Shown here: positions 34,851-48,100 of the stretch, in pieces | Position numbering within the stretch: position 1 is the stretch's first letter | How the letters are laid out: each line of letters opens with the position of its first letter | Source: Avena insularis | Lineage: Eukaryota; Streptophyta; Magnoliopsida; Poales; Poaceae | Direction: 5' to 3' | DNA length: 64,000 nt | Assembly (NCBI GenBank): GCA_023614405.1 | Contig: CM042696.1 | Span: forward strand, 335,101,211-335,165,210 | Position numbers and translations under genes: made by a program | Notes under the pieces: model-generated | Database searches by the model: none | What the model was told of the DNA's origin: nothing | The model's input: only the letters and a program-made list of their open reading frames with translations

Positions 34851-37350
34851 TAGGAATTACTCTTTTTCCTCTTTCTATTGAGGATGTCGTCGACCCTCAC
34901 TGCATGTTTAAGGTTCTGATCATGGGTGTCAATTTGAACTTTGATTTTAGTTAGGATTCATTGTCACCAGACTAGAGTCTCTAGACTAGTGGTTTCCTAG
35001 GTTGGTGCGCGACTACCAGGGTACATGCTCTGAAAACGACATATGCATAATCACTGTCATACAACAACATCAAATTAATTTCCAAGTGCGTGGCTACCAT
35101 GTTCTTGTGTTTTATGCTACATATATCATTGGGGTTGCAATCTCTGTTTTATGCTACATATACCCTACTATAGTTTGATATCATCATATTAGTGTATCGA
35201 GGAGTAGAAACACTTGGACTACTGAATATTTACTATCAAGGAGTATGACACCGGGATTTCGAGCCGCTAATTGTTGTGGAAGCCTATTTATTTGCTGTTG
35301 TGAGCCTATTCATTTTTGAAACTATGTCAGCTTATCCTGGCGTAGTGTCATTCAAACTATCAGAGCTATAGTATACATTGAAGTACTGAAATGACTTTTA
35401 AATTGTTAGCTTTGTGTAATATATAGTTTTGAGTACAATGTATGATTAAAGCAATCGGTCTATTATTTGAAAATGCAACGGCCTTCCAAAAATGAAGCAG
35501 GCAAAGGAGATGAAGTGTTCATGGAGTTGATATAATGTTGCTTTCTTACCTTGCTATTGTGGTCACTCTTCATTGTAAACATAAATAAAAGATCTACCAG
35601 CATGATTGCATACAAAATCCCATGTTGTTTGATAGCCTAATTTCCTTAGCTAACATGTTAAGATCGTCATAGATATTTAGAAATCTATTATCCCACTGTA
35701 TCAACGCTTGCCAGAATCATTTAGAAATCTAATATCCCAATTGTGTTTGGTGCATGTATTATGTGCTTCCTATCGTAGCATGAAGAGGGCAAGCTACTAC
35801 AGATCAATGACGGCGCTGGTTGAAGGAGTATAGGCTTGTTGAACGAGGGTAAGAACACTCCTGCATTGTCCACACTTATCATTCTGTGATGGAAACCATA
35901 CTGCATGGATTGAAAATCCCTGCCATCCCAACTAAGTAATTGAGATTTTGGAGCTTGAATAAGTATACATTTTCATGTTTTATTATGATTTTAGATCTGT
36001 TTATATTGAGATTCTGAGATGTTAATCAAGCTTTTATGTGGTTCTTATTCATGAAACAGAAATTAACTTAATATACTATCGATGTTGGATATAACTTGAT
36101 TATTACTATCTAACGATATAAGCATGTCCCTTCTTTACCTTGTTGTCCATTACGTGTACCTTTTATTTTCACTAGAAGAGTTTGATTGGTTGTTGTTAAT
36201 TATGTTATACTACTGTGTAAAGTGCAAAGTTGTCTACATGTGGTCTGTCCTGATTGTTTCTGAATCCCTTTTTTCTCTCTTACTTAGGTTGTTTTATTGA
36301 ACTCAAGCACTGTATTCTTGATGAACTCTCCCACAGCAATGGCGACTCACCTTCTGACATCATGCCTCTCTCGCTGGATGTCGACAACACAAGGGTATGC
36401 ATATCTTTCTCTTCGTCTCTACACCTCGCTAGTTTTTGTAGGTCCCAAACATGATTTCATTCTGGTAGTAGGGGTGATTGTTGATATTAATGGTATTCCA
36501 CGCATCTTAGTTGAGTTTTTAGTTTAGTTCCCTAGCCTGGGGCTTGTGGGTATGTTCCAGGCGTCAGATACCACTATAAGTGGTAATGCTCTTTGTTATT
36601 ATGTTGTTTTAACTTGTATGCTCTTTGATATTTCTTCTTCTATACTGTGATCTGGACTTGTATTACTATTTCTTCCTGTGATGTTTCTTCTATATTGCGA
36701 GTGTTCGAATTTGGCTATCTCGGTTTCCCCATAGATCTACCGTTACCTTTGTGCTCTTCGTCATGTTTTATCCTAGTTGTTTATAGATATTCTGTCATTT
36801 TGTTTCTAACTAATTTGTTTTATTGTCTATTTCAAGAAAGTGGTATTCCCCTCATCTACAAGAGCTCCAGCATGAAGAAATTCAAATAAGCCTGAATCCC
36901 AGTTAGCAAATAGTAGTTGTAGTATTTTTAGCTTGTAATATCGTGATAGATAAGAAACTATGTAAATATTGTAGTTTTGGCTGTTATTTGTAATTTTTCT
37001 TGTGTTTTCTCTGTTCTAACTGAAAAGTTGATTGTTTACTATACAATTGTGAAAATTTCAAATCTGTGAATTAAAATGGATGAAAACACAAGCGGACTAA
37101 ATCTTATTTGGGCTTCACAAGGGCTGTCGCCTAAACTACCTTGGACCAGAATAGTGGACAAGCTTGAAATAAATAATGATTTGTGAAGTGGCCAAGGCCC
37201 AATAATTAAAAGGCTAAAGTCTAGAATTAGCAAGGTCGGAATGTTTTTCCTGGCCCATCTAACTCATCAAAATTGATAGTAAAAAATATATAAATATGCT
37301 GAATTGCTGGGCTTGGCCCATGTAAAACACCTAACTGGACCGGGCAGAAT
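34851..37350 (+). other. CACTA interior with exon-like fragments
   Basis: Mostly AT-rich, intron-like DNA. A segment at about 36289-36395 is bounded by TTACTTAG and AAGGGTATGC, which look like splice borders, and reads CGACTCACCTTC-type coding-like sequence. Another at about 36835-36888 ends YKSSSMKKFK and is followed by polyadenylation-like AT-rich sequence. These could be degenerate exons of the transposon gene. I cannot join them confidently or name a product. Confidence 0.35.
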
Positions 37351-37651
37351 TTGATCAATGACCATCTGATTTGGTCATGGATTTGCCACGTAGGATCGGC
37401 CACGTAGGATCTTACATGGACATGGCAGATAGCCCATGACCAATTTTGTTGGTCAAAGGTTCCATGACCATCTATTTTGGTCATAATCGTCCATGACCAA
37501 TTCAAAAAAAGGTCGTTGGCTATCTATAGTGATCCTCGCTATGTGACCTACTGTTTTTGGTCATAGAAAGGTCATAGATGAATTACTATGCCCTTTCTAT
37601 GACCAATATTTGGGGTAACCGGTTAGCACATTCCTTGTAGTGTACACCATC

Positions 37652-38785
37652 ATGTCTTTCGGCGAGATCGATGTTTACCTCGGTTTTGCTGAACCTGCCC
37701 CACCCACCCCTGCGGTAATGATAGAGGCAGAAGAAGTTTTTGGGTCCACTTTGTCCATAGAGGCAGCAGAGTTCCAAATCCCGGAAAACCCTAATCCAAC
37801 CCAGCCCGCACCTGATGCGGAGATAGTGGAGAAAACTGAGCCTGAAGCAGATCTTCATGTGGACGTCGAACCTGAAGTGGATCTCCCTAGCGAGGTAGAA
37901 TCCCAGGACAATCTCCCCAGCAAGATCAAAACTCAGGAGGAGCAAAGAAACAATAGCTCCAGATCCGGCTCTACCGATGCCGGAGCAGGACAATATTTCC
38001 TGAGGCACACGTTGAGGTGTATGATGCTGCATGATGCCAGCATGGAAGAAATCCTTGAGACCATCAGGTGTTTTGAGGAAGCCAATGAAGAAAGCCGCAA
38101 CTACCTCAGGGCGCACACTTCGCACTTTGTCGGATATGTTGGATCCGGATCTGGCTCTATCGATGTTGGAAACAACGAAGACTCAGTGCTGGAGGCAATC
38201 GGGACAAACGCCGACTTACCGGCATCTTCGGATGATTCGATGATGTCGGCAGATTTCCGAAAGTTCTCCATAGAATATGTAGAGGAGTTCAACTCCAAGA
38301 CTACAGAAGAAGGAGAAGCCATGGGTGAAGGATCCGAAGATAACTCTCCCAAAGCACAAGATGATATGGATCTCGGAGACAATCCCGACGTATAGATGTC
38401 CGAAAGTACTGATGAGAGCTTGACTCCAGGAAACGGACCCAAAGCCGTCTTTGCTACCGGCACTGCCAAGAGGGAAAACAAGAAGAAGACTCCAGCGAAA
38501 GACCCTCCGGCTGAGGAGGCAATCGCCAAATAAAATGAAGAAGACTCGGATCAAGATCTAATCCTAGACGAGCCGAAAGACACTCCAGTGGATGGACATG
38601 TGGTTACCCCTGGTGCCCGTAAAATCCCAAGAGACGCGCTCACTACGCCAATCCCTACTACTGTAGATCTTACACCTGCGGATTTGGAAGATAGGGCCCA
38701 AGCCCTAGAAGCGCATCGCCAAGTACTCCTAGATGAAGCTAACAATATCCTCGAGGAGAAAAGGCGCATTGCATCTATGGGGTAG
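37652..38785 (+). pseudogene. Gag N-terminal region of the Tat-like element, broken
   Basis: ATG 37652 starts an acidic frame (MSFGEIDVYLGFAEPAPPTP) that is open for 247 codons to TAG at 38393-38395. Coding-like sequence continues beyond (TPGNGPKAVFATG, then a frame to 38785 reading DLTPADLEDRAQALEAHRQV) with stops between. Glu/Asp/Pro-rich composition and position right after the leader fit the long N-terminal extension of Tat-type Gag. The ATG now lies 9 bp from the CACTA end. No zinc knuckle is visible here. Confidence 0.6.
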
Positions 38786-39229
38786 TTTAACTCCTAGCAA
38801 CATCATAAGACCCAGAACGGCCCTGTACGGCTAACAAAAACACGAAAGTCCACAAGACCCTCTTTGAGGGAGATGACGCCATCAAAGGAGAACCTCGGCT
38901 GGACAGCAAGGGAGATCTGGTGTATGAAACGCTAATGAAAACACTGTTGTAGCCCGAGATATCCTGGCGAACAATCCAAACCTAGAACAAATCCGGTAGG
39001 GCGTAAAGCTACTTACCAAGGGCCTGGAGCAGCAGAAGGCCGCGAAATCCAGAAGCGGAAAACTAGTCTCTAAGTCTAACCAATGTCGCAGGGATCCGGC
39101 TTGGCAGGACGTAAGGCCTTGGCGGCATCCAGAACAATGCTACCAACCCGACCGCCGGGAAGACAATTACTCAAGAACCAAATCTCCAGGACAACAACAT
39201 AGAGCCGCATGTGACTAGAGTAACGTTGC

Positions 39230-40330
39230 TCTAGCCATAGAGCGAGACGTAGTGGTAGCACTGGTTCCAAGACAGCCTTCTCGGCAGCAGTCGAATAATC
39301 ACGGGGAAGATGAAGAAGAGCAACGTCAGGAGGAGGACCGACAAAGGATGCCACCTCCTAGACATAAAAGTCGTCCGGTTGAACCTCGCCACAATGGTGG
39401 AAACGACGGACGAAGGAACGACGGACATCATGCCGAGTCAAGCCGGCAGGGGGCTCAGCGTAACCAAGACCCTCCCCGAAACCAGTAGAATGACGCCCCA
39501 GACGGAGGCCAGCGCTCAGCCAGAAATAATCCACCTGCACCACCCTCTCCACCAAGCAGCCATCATAGTGGCTCTCGAGGGAGCCATGGAGGGCGTCGTG
39601 GCGGAGGAGGTGGTGGCAAAAGCAAAGTCTGGCTCCAAGGCACCACAGCCATAGCAAACAACCATGACGGCATTCTCTGTCACCTAGTGATGCGAGGCAC
39701 CGGATCAACTCTAACATAGAGGCGTGGAGCTACGAGTCAAACAGCATCTATGTGGGTCCAAAATGCTTCGGACCACTCATTCGACAAACAAACTTCCCAG
39801 AAGGATTTACTATCTCAAGGCACATCCAACCCTATGACGGTGTAGCTCGGCCAGACACTTGGCTCCAGGATTTTTTCCAGGCTTGTTGCATCGCCAAAGG
39901 AGGAAACAGCCTGGTCGTGACCCGGTATCTCCCTCTTATGTTGAGGAAAATGACACGATCATGGCTCAATGAACTTCCGGAAAACACCATCCACAACTGG
40001 TATGACATGCAGAGCGTGTTCTTTCAGAATTTCAAAGGCACATATCGGAGGCCATGTACGGTAGGATACCTACAGCGTTGCACCCAGAAGGCTAGGGAAA
40101 CTTTCCGAGATTATCTCGAATGATGGATCGACACCAAGAACTCCTGTGAAGGTGTAAATGATCAAACCATGATTGAAGCTTTCATCGCGGGAATCCCAAT
40201 TGGTTTACTGCGCCACCACTTGAAATGCGCCAAAATTACCGATCTAGGGAGATGATAGAGATGGCAAGCAAGTATGCATATGCCGGTGATGATTCTGAGG
40301 GACTGCTGAATGTTCTGGCTGTGCCACAGT
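39230..40330 (+). pseudogene. Gag capsid-like region, broken
   Basis: Begins with an Arg/Gln/Glu-rich frame (39252-39488), then the conserved core in 39752-40123: PYDGVARPDTWLQDFFQACC, then MTRSWLNELPENTIHNWYDM and FFQNFKGTYRRP. This matches the retrotransposon gag domain (PF03732 type), which forms the virus-like particle. A TGA cuts it after FRDYLE at 40121-40123; the frame goes on with WIDTKNSCEGVNDQTMIEAF and GIPIGLLRHHLKCAK. Several other stops and shifts disable it. Confidence 0.7.
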
Positions 40331-41106
40331 CGTCAAATGAGCTGAAGCAGCAGGCCTAGAAGCGCAAAAACACCTCGGAAGAAAAACCCACCGCGGAAAC
40401 AGTAGTAGCCAACGCCACTTTTGGGTCTAGAGGACAAGGAGGGCGCGGACGCGATCGTGAAACGTCTATAGTCCAAGGTAGAGGAGACCAGCAACCTCGC
40501 AAAACCTAGTCTTGGGCCGACATAGCCAGTAATCCGTGTGTCCATCAGCCGGATGGCAACGGGGGCTCGTCCCACACAAATGTTGAGTGTCATTTCAATG
40601 ACGACATCAAAAAAGATGAATCCGCTGGCTACAGGGCCAAGCGACGAAAAGGAAAGAAAAATTTCGACAAAGAAAAGGATACCAAGGAAGATTCTGACAT
40701 GGAGGAAACAGAAGCTTGAAATCCCAAGTCGGATGGAAAGAAGACCTTCCCAACAAACAAAGACAGTTATGTCACTTTCCTTGGGTCTCAACCAGCCAAG
40801 GTCAAGAAGGCAGTAATGCACGAGCTCAATGCAACTGTTTCGGCTGTCCCTTAGTTTTTGGACTGGTCGGAAGTGACAATCACCTTTGACCGCACCGATC
40901 ATCCGCCTAAGTTGCACATGCGAGGAAAGTATGATCTAGTCGTCAATCCACTTATTGACGGCTATGGGTTCTCCAAGACCCTCATGGACGGTGGTAGCAT
41001 CATCAACATCCTCTACGTCGAAACGTTGCATCGGATGAGGATCTCGAAAATACAACTGAATCACAGTTCTGTGGTTTTCCACGGAGTTGTCCCCGGAAGA
41101 CAATAA
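40330..41106 (+). pseudogene. Gag C-terminus and aspartic protease region, broken
   Basis: After a Lys/Glu-rich linker with stop codons (about 40360-40850), the frame 40858-41106 reads LDWSEVTITFDRTDHPPKL and then LMDGGSIINILYVETL. The DGGS tetrad in that context is the active-site signature of gypsy proteases (usually DGGSS or DTGA). The frame ends at TAA 41104-41106. Related grass proteases continue into the next frame, which carries FGTPKNYRMEALSFEVVPF, so a shift is likely near 41100-41127. Confidence 0.65.
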
Positions 41107-41126
41107 AATTCTCTAGAGAGATCACT

Positions 41127-42350
41127 TTGGACGTTACCTTTGGAACTCCAAAGAATTATCGGATGGAAGCACTTTCCTTCGAAGTGGTTCCGTTCAAGTG
41201 CGCATACTACGCTATCTTCGGACGGCCAGCTTATTGGGATTTTATGGCTCGTCCATGTTACATTTACAATATGATGAAATTTCCAGGTCCCAAGGGCGTG
41301 ATCACCCTCAGGGGAGACCCGAAGAAAGCACGAGAATGCAAGGACAAAAATGCTGCCTTTGCTGAAGCCGTACTGCACGCCCAGGAGTACGAGGAGATCA
41401 AGAAGACCATCAACCCATCCGTGATGCCCGTGACAAAGAAGGAGGTGACAAAGCGGACTCCAGAATTTAAGGCATCAGAAGAGACGAAGACGACGCCATT
41501 GAAGGATGATGACCCTTCCAAGGTGACCCAGATAGGTGTAGGTTTAGACCACACATAGGAAAGTGCGCTCATCAAGTTCCTCCAAGCCAATCAAGATATC
41601 TTTGCATGGCAGCCATCTGACATGACCAGAGTACCTAGGGAACTTGCCGAGCACTCTCTAAATTTACACCCAAACGTTAAATTCGTCCAATAGTCCCTAC
41701 GACGGTTCGGCGATGAAAATCGAAAAGCGATAGCTAAAGAACTAGCCAGGCTCGAGTTAGCCGGATTCATAGAAAAGGTCATCCACACTGAGTGGTCGGC
41801 CAATCCTATAATGGTCCCTAAAAAGTACACCACGGATTTAAGGATGTGTGTTGATTATACTACCTTGAACAAAGCTTGTCTCAAAGATCCGTTCGCTCTG
41901 CCAAGAATTGATCAAGTGATTGATACAACAGCAGGCTTGGAACTCCTATGTTTTCTCGAAGCATATTCCAGATATAACCAAATTTGGATGAAGGAGTCAG
42001 ACAAAATAAAGAATTCGTTCATCACCCCCTTCGGAACCATTCACCAATCTATGCAAATACAACATAATGCTTAACCCGAATAAATGTTTCTTTGGAATAC
42101 CAGCCGGAAAATTGTTAGGTTTTATCGTGTCTCAAAGAGGCATAGAGGTGAACTGGGACAAGATAAAGGCTATACTCAACATTTCCAGGATAACTCGCCT
42201 GAAGGACGTAAAGAGACTAACTGGTTGCATTGCTGTAGTCAGTTGGTTTGTAAGCCGGCTCGGTGAGAGAGCTGCACCACTTTACAAGCTCCTGAAAAAG
42301 ACCAAAAAATTGTCTACACTGATGAAGCTGAAGCTGCACTACAAGATCTG
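41127..42350 (+). pseudogene. Reverse transcriptase region with catalytic block deleted
   Basis: The frame 41127-41558 leads into DIFAWQPSDMTRVPRELAEH and, after an in-frame stop, RMCVDYTTLNKACLKDPFAL (RT motif 1-2), then CFLEAYSRYNQIWMKESDK. In active enzymes the last motif has FLDAYSG; here the first catalytic Asp is Glu. After SFITPFGT (about 42040) the sequence jumps to LNPNKCFFGIPAGKLLGFIV. The intervening region with the YVDD-type catalytic pair is missing, a deletion of roughly 250-300 bp judged against the family's usual spacing. Downstream RLTGCIAVVSWFVSRLGE follows. Enzymatically dead. Confidence 0.75.
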
Positions 42351-42379
42351 AAAACAGTACTCTCGTCTTCTCCCATCCT

Positions 42380-43192
42380 TGTAGCATCGTAACCTTAGGA
42401 ACCGATGTTGCTCTATCTTGCTGCAACAAATAGAGTTGTTAGCATCGTCATGGTGGTGGAACGACCAGAGGAAAAGCAAGAATACCTGGTGCAACATCCG
42501 ACCTATTACCTCAGCAAGGTCTTGACTTAATCCAAACAGTGGTATCCACACTATCAAAAGCTAGCCTATGGTGTGTATTTCACATCTAGAAAGCTACAAC
42601 ATTATTTCCAGGAGCACCAGATTACCATGGTGAGCACAGCTCCCATGAGAGACATAATCAATAACAGCGACACCACAGGACGTGTCACAAAGTGGGAAAT
42701 AGACCTCTTAGCTTTTGACATTGAGTATAAACCTCGCGCAGCAATCAAATCCTAAATCCTTGCTGACTTTGTCGCTGATTGGACAGAGACAACAGAGAAC
42801 AAGACCCAATCAGAGTCAGAATATTGGACCTTACACTTGACGGGTCTAAAGCGCTCGAGGGCTCGGGGGCTGGCGGGGTGCTCAAATCACCCCAAGGAGA
42901 TAAACTTTTCTCTGTACTACAGATCCACTTTACGGCAACAAACAACATTGCCGAATATGAAGCATTGCTTCATGGATAATGTGTAATGGAGACTCAGATC
43001 TTGTTTCTCAGAAAGTGTCGGATCACTGTAATACAAACAATCACATGACAGTGTACATGGAAGTCGTGGATGAACTATCTAAATCGTTCGAAGGGTTTGA
43101 GGTTCAACACATCCCTGGAACAGAAAATGAGGAACCAGATGCATTATCTCGAATAGGCTCTGCAGGAAAAAGGTCCCGGATGGTGCTTTTCT
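42380..43192 (+). pseudogene. RNase H region, frameshifted
   Basis: Frame 42573-42755 carries YFTSRKLQHYFQEHQITMVS and KWEIDLLAFDIEYKPRAAIK, the RT-RNase H connection. The next frame (42779-42979) has LDLTLDGSKALEGSGAGGVL and TATNNIAEYEALLHG, the start of RNase H with its DGS and NNxAEYEAL motifs, and stops at TAA. The end (VDELSKSFEGFEVQHIPGTE, NEEPDALSRIGS) lies in 42979-43194. Three frames and several stops mean no active product. Confidence 0.7.
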
Positions 43193-43277
43193 AGAACACC
43201 TTAAAGTTCCCTCTATCACAGGAGTTGACGAGGAGTACCTGACCAAATCCAACTCACCCCTAATAGCAGTTCTAGCT

Positions 43278-44305
43278 GTGATTCCCAGCTGCACAAAACC
43301 CTACCTTGATTTCCTAGTAGACAAAAAATTACCCGAAGACGAGGTTCTGAGCCAGCAGATCGTCCAACGAGCAAAAACCTATACAATAATAAATGGTGAG
43401 ATCTATAAGAGGACTGTGTCTGGGATCTTTCAGCGCTGTGTTTCTCCAGAAGAAGGAGTGGAAATCCTAAGGGAGATCCACGAAGGCGAATGCGGACATC
43501 ACGCCGTAGTCAGATCTTTAGTGGCAAAGGCTTTTAGACACGGATTTTTCTTGCTTATAGCTAAGACAGATGTCGAACGGCTTGTCAAGACGTGCAAAGG
43601 CTACCAAAAATACGTCAAACAGCCCATGTTCCGGCTGATCAGGGCCCTTCACGGTCTGGGGGCTTGAAATGGTAGGACCGTTTAAACGGGCTCCAAGTGG
43701 ATTTACTCACCTCTTAGTGATGGTGGATAAGTTCACAAAATGGATTGAGGCTAAACCCATCACAAGTTGTGATGGAGCAACAGCCAAAAGATTCGTCGAG
43801 GACGTCATAATCCGATACAGTTATCCGCATAGTATTATTATAGACAACAGGGGCAATTTTCTATGGGAGAACTTGCCGAATTCTGTAATGATCAAAAAAA
43901 TGGCTTGATATTGCATCAGTCGCACATCCACAAGCCAAAGAACAAGTTGAAAGAGAAAATGGTTTAATCCTTCAAGGCCTCAAACCAAGACTCGAAGCAC
44001 CACTTCATCGTGCTATGGGGGCTTGGGCAGACGAATTGTTGTCTATGATATGGAGCTTGAGAACAACTCTGAATAGGTCAACAGGGTACACACCTTTCTT
44101 CTTGGTCTATGGCGCAGAAGTAGTTCTTCCCAGTGATTTGATCCATACTTCTCCCCGAGTTGATATATATATCGAAGAGGATGCTGAGGTTTCTCGACAA
44201 GATGATAACGATATAATCGAGGAAGTTCACATCGTTGCTGAGCAGAGATCAATAGCCTATCAGCAGAAGTTACACAAGTATCATAGTCAGAGAGTCAAGA
44301 ATTGA
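43278..44305 (+). pseudogene. Integrase region, broken
   Basis: Frame 43278-43667 holds the zinc-binding part: IHEGECGHHAVVRSLVAKAF and VKTCKGYQKY. The usual C-x2-C pair is C-x2-Y, so one metal ligand is lost. The core follows in 43669-43908 (GFTHLLVMVDKFTKWIEAKP with the first Asp, SIIIDNRGNFL with the second). The E-containing part is in a different frame at about 43912 (VAHPQAKEQVERENG). The C-terminus (44015-44305) reads SLRTTLNRSTGYTPFFLVYG and AEVVLPSD. The gene order after RNase H is standard for Ty3/gypsy. Confidence 0.75.
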
Positions 44306-45110
44306 TCTTTTAATAAGGGCAACTTGGTTCTCTGGCTTGTGCAAAAAAGAAAGCACAACTTTCCCTAGTTTGGGAAGGGCCCTGTTTGGTTAGTCGAGTA
44401 TTGCATAATGGTGCTTACTACCTAACTGATATAAGGCCAGTCAAAGAAAGACCTGCTACTACAAAGAGAAAGAGAGCTGGAGGCCATAATAATCCGAAAG
44501 AATTAGACACACCGTGGAATATTGCTCAACTACGTCCCTTTTATTCTTAAAATTATCTTTCTTTGTAATCATATATATGTACATGTTTAATGAGAAATAA
44601 AGTATTGGTTGCCTCAACATTTTTTTGAGAAGTTTTATAGTACCATCTTATTTTCGAATGATCATGTCATAAGTCAAAAATCCCAGAATACTTGAACATA
44701 CTTTATGCTCATGTTTGTTCTGGTTAGATTTCCGATTCTAAAAACACTACCTTCGGGTATAAATCAAATTTCCTGTTTGTACTTTGGTTTTGGTCTGATT
44801 GCTAGACGCGGGTATTTTCTGAGTAGTGAATTGTTGGTACCGGAGGCCGACTTTGTTTCCGAGTTTAAACTGGTTTAGCAATTGAGCTCCATTGCTTGGA
44901 AAAGTTTCCATGCTGAAGGTTTGCCGGCTCACAAAAGGAACAAGGCAGAAAGCGAGATAAACGATAAGTACAAATAAAATAAGTGCCTACGTAATTTTCA
45001 AGCACGATTTAAAAAAAATTAAAGTGCCAAAGGAGTAAAAGCAATACGATCTTACTAGCCAGCACATCAAAATAAATATTCTAGTTATTACATCAAGATT
45101 TGTTTATCAG
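44306..45110 (+). other. End of pol and 3' untranslated region
   Basis: Residual coding-like sequence to about 44550 (NKGNLVLW-type integrase tail, with stops), then AT-rich non-coding DNA. No gene seen. Confidence 0.5.
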
Positions 45111-45137
45111 AATAACACATTGTTTTTCTGGCATTTC

Positions 45138-48100
45138 TTATGCCACAGGTGAAGATGAAGGATCAGTCGGCTCACTGGTGACATATACTCCGCCTTGATA
45201 TCTTTCCGAGATGAGGATATTAGACTTAGTCTGCTCATCGTTGGAAGCTTCAGCAATTTCTTCTTGAGGTGGAGGTGGCGCTTCCACGGGAGTAAAAAAT
45301 GGCTTGTCATAGCTGGTCAGTTTGGCGACATGACACCCATATCTGGTGCAAGCTTCCATGATGTCCTTAATGTTCTTCTCATTGTCGTCTTCATCAATAG
45401 TCGAATAATCCTTGGTTACTTCACATATTTCCATGCTTCCATGGTGGCTCATAACCATTGTTAGGGCATTCTGTGTTGCGGTTCGCGCATAAGACATGTT
45501 CCAATCTTGGATGAGCTGGGGCATCTCCTTGGCCTTGTCCCGCACCTCAAGGGTAGACATTTTGCGCATGCCGGAAACCTTTAAGGCTTCACCAATGTCC
45601 TCCGGTGACTAGCAGAAATCGTGAAGCAGATCTTCGACTGAAGTAAGATCGCTGGTGCGAGACTCGGAAGAGGAAGAATCCAGCATATTCAAAGGACCTG
45701 CATACATAAAGCAAAGTCAAAAATATATCCGAACTCCTAGAGTCGGAAAAAAGAAAGGTCAGAGATAGGAAAACTTACCAAACATGGCATCATCAACTTT
45801 GGCTTTGTCTACTCGAAGACTCTAGAGTTCATCCTGGAGGGCCTGGGTGGTGTCCTTCTCTCTGTCCAGATCATCTTTTAGATCCGAGATTTTCTTGTCC
45901 TGGATGGCGATATTGCGATCACGTTCCTCGGTGGCCATGTTGGATGATTCAAGAACATTGTTAATACTGTGCTCATGATCTTCCTTAAGCTTATTCAGCT
46001 CTCGCCTTAAGTCGACATTTTCCACCTCCAGGGTTTTGAAATTCTCGGCCTCTTTAATCATTTCGCAAGACCATTTTACTAGTTCTATAAAAGCTAGATA
46101 GAAGTCGAATAAGCATTTGGCTATAAGTCATACAAATCAGACAACAAGTATGAGTACTAAAATGATTACCTCCAGCTTCATCCTTGGCATTTTTAGCTTG
46201 GCATTTTCTAGACGGAGAGCTCTGATCACTCTCCGTTTATTGAAGATATTCCTCAATAAATCATGGTTATAAGCATTAACTTTCTGTAAGTCAGAATAAT
46301 ACCGAGATTCAGAAGTCTACTAAAGACTCGAGCTAATATTTTAACTAAATATCAGTGTGAGCCTTGGGGGCTATACTAGTTCGTTCTTTGGCATCCTATG
46401 AAAACATAAATTCGGATTACCTATCCAACTTCATGCTTGGGGGCTAGGGGATATGATATGCAATAAAGTAAAAGAGAGAGTCGAATTCCGACTTACATGG
46501 TGTTCGTGGGTTAACTTGTTGAGACTCATATTCACCTCAGAAGAAACCTTAACAACAAGAGTCAGAGGGATTACTGGCAGTGGAGGAGCCACGCCAGCCT
46601 TCAGCTTATCGTCATGAAGACGAACTTGGTCAAGAAGATCGACGAGTTTGATGTCCTCGGCTTCTTATGCTTCCTCCTCAGAAGTAATTTTTGGGCTCTC
46701 CAAACAGTGGACAGCCAACTTATGGATCTCTTCTATGCTTTTCCGAGTAATGCCAAGTTTGGCGATACCCGGATTGTTCAGGAAGTTATCCGCAAAAGTT
46801 TCTGCTGAGCGATCAATACCCTTCGAGGGTTCACCCTTATTAGTTGCCGAATCACCCATGGTGACGTCGGTTTGCGAGCCAAGGATCGCTGGCTTTGAGT
46901 GTTGAGCCGGATCTTCTACAGCACGGGGAGATGAGGTAACCTCCGGTGCTGTAGAGGGCGTCAGGGTAGGAGTCGGAGGCGGGGGAGCAGGCGAAGTCAA
47001 AACTAACTTTGACTGGCGCAGGACCTTCTCCATATTTCCTCTCCCTTTGCCCTTGGCAAGTTGCTTAGCTCTGAAGTGTGACAGAATAAGATCGTTACCA
47101 TTTGGAAAGAATATCAAACATAGTATAAAGACCTTGTGATGAAAGTTACCTCTTCACAACGGGCACTTCCTTCGTGCCAACAAAAACAGTCAGAATTTGT
47201 CGTTTCTGGGTAAACACATCCAGCAGTAATTCAAGTTATTCATCCTCCTGAGGAACCGGATCCTTAGGTGGATATCCCTCAAGAGGAGCAAGCTCCAACT
47301 CGGGGAGGTCAGCAAGCTGAAAGACAAAGATATATCTCAGTGTTGCAAATGGATAACTAATTCGACAGTAAGAAAGAGTAAAGTCAGAAAACTTACTGGA
47401 GTGAGATGTTTATCAGCTGTAAACATATCCAGAGAGATCTTCAGAATTTTCCTCTTAACCCATTCCTTGATCAGCTACTTGACCGTATTCCTTGTCCGGG
47501 ATTGCTTTTGGGGTGATCCTCGGGCTATATTTCTTATTGTTGGTGATCGTATGAATGAGATAATCACCGTGGTGTTGGAGGGGTTGAATCCGACCTGCGA
47601 GCCAGCAATGGACAAGGTCGGATCCTTTCAAACCTTTGTGTTTCATCAAGTACTCGATCTACCTCTTGGCAAGGATCAAGTCATTAGTGAGAGCCGGCTG
47701 ATCAGTGTGCCGGGACTCTTGGGGAGTTGCGGCTCCGTCGACGAAAGATGGCAATGCTTCTTGCTTGCCAGGAGCTAGTTTGTCCTTATGATAAAAGAAC
47801 GTGGATGACCATTTCTTCACTGACTCGCTGGATATAACCTTAGGATAGGTTCTATCTCTCCTAAGGGACAAGCTAAGCGTTCTGGTAATATGAGGATTAC
47901 CGGCAGTGATAGAATTTCTCTAGGTACCGAAGTAGTACCGAAAAAGAGTGAGACTCGACTTTATTCTGAGATAACCCTCGCAAAGAGAAACATGGGCACT
48001 AAGATCTGGGATTGAATTTGGGGGAAGGTTATGGAATTGAACTCCGTAATGCTGAATCACTTCGGAGAAGAACTCCGAAGGAGGAAAACTGAGACCTCGG

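Larger units (their letters stand above)
30979..37642. mobile_element. CACTA (EnSpm) transposon, non-autonomous
   Basis: Terminal inverted repeats CACTACAAGAAATG and CATTCCTTGTAGTG are flanked by a TAC duplication (30976-30978 and 37643-37645). Length is 6664 bp. Sub-terminal regions carry many short GGTCATAGA and TATGACCA repeats in both orientations (31033-31170, 37360-37610), as expected of binding sites for the element's own protein. No transposase domain (TNP2-like) is visible; the inside holds three 0.67-kb tandem repeats and a GC-rich transcript-like segment. It sits 9 bp upstream of the gag ATG of the host retrotransposon. Confidence 0.9.
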
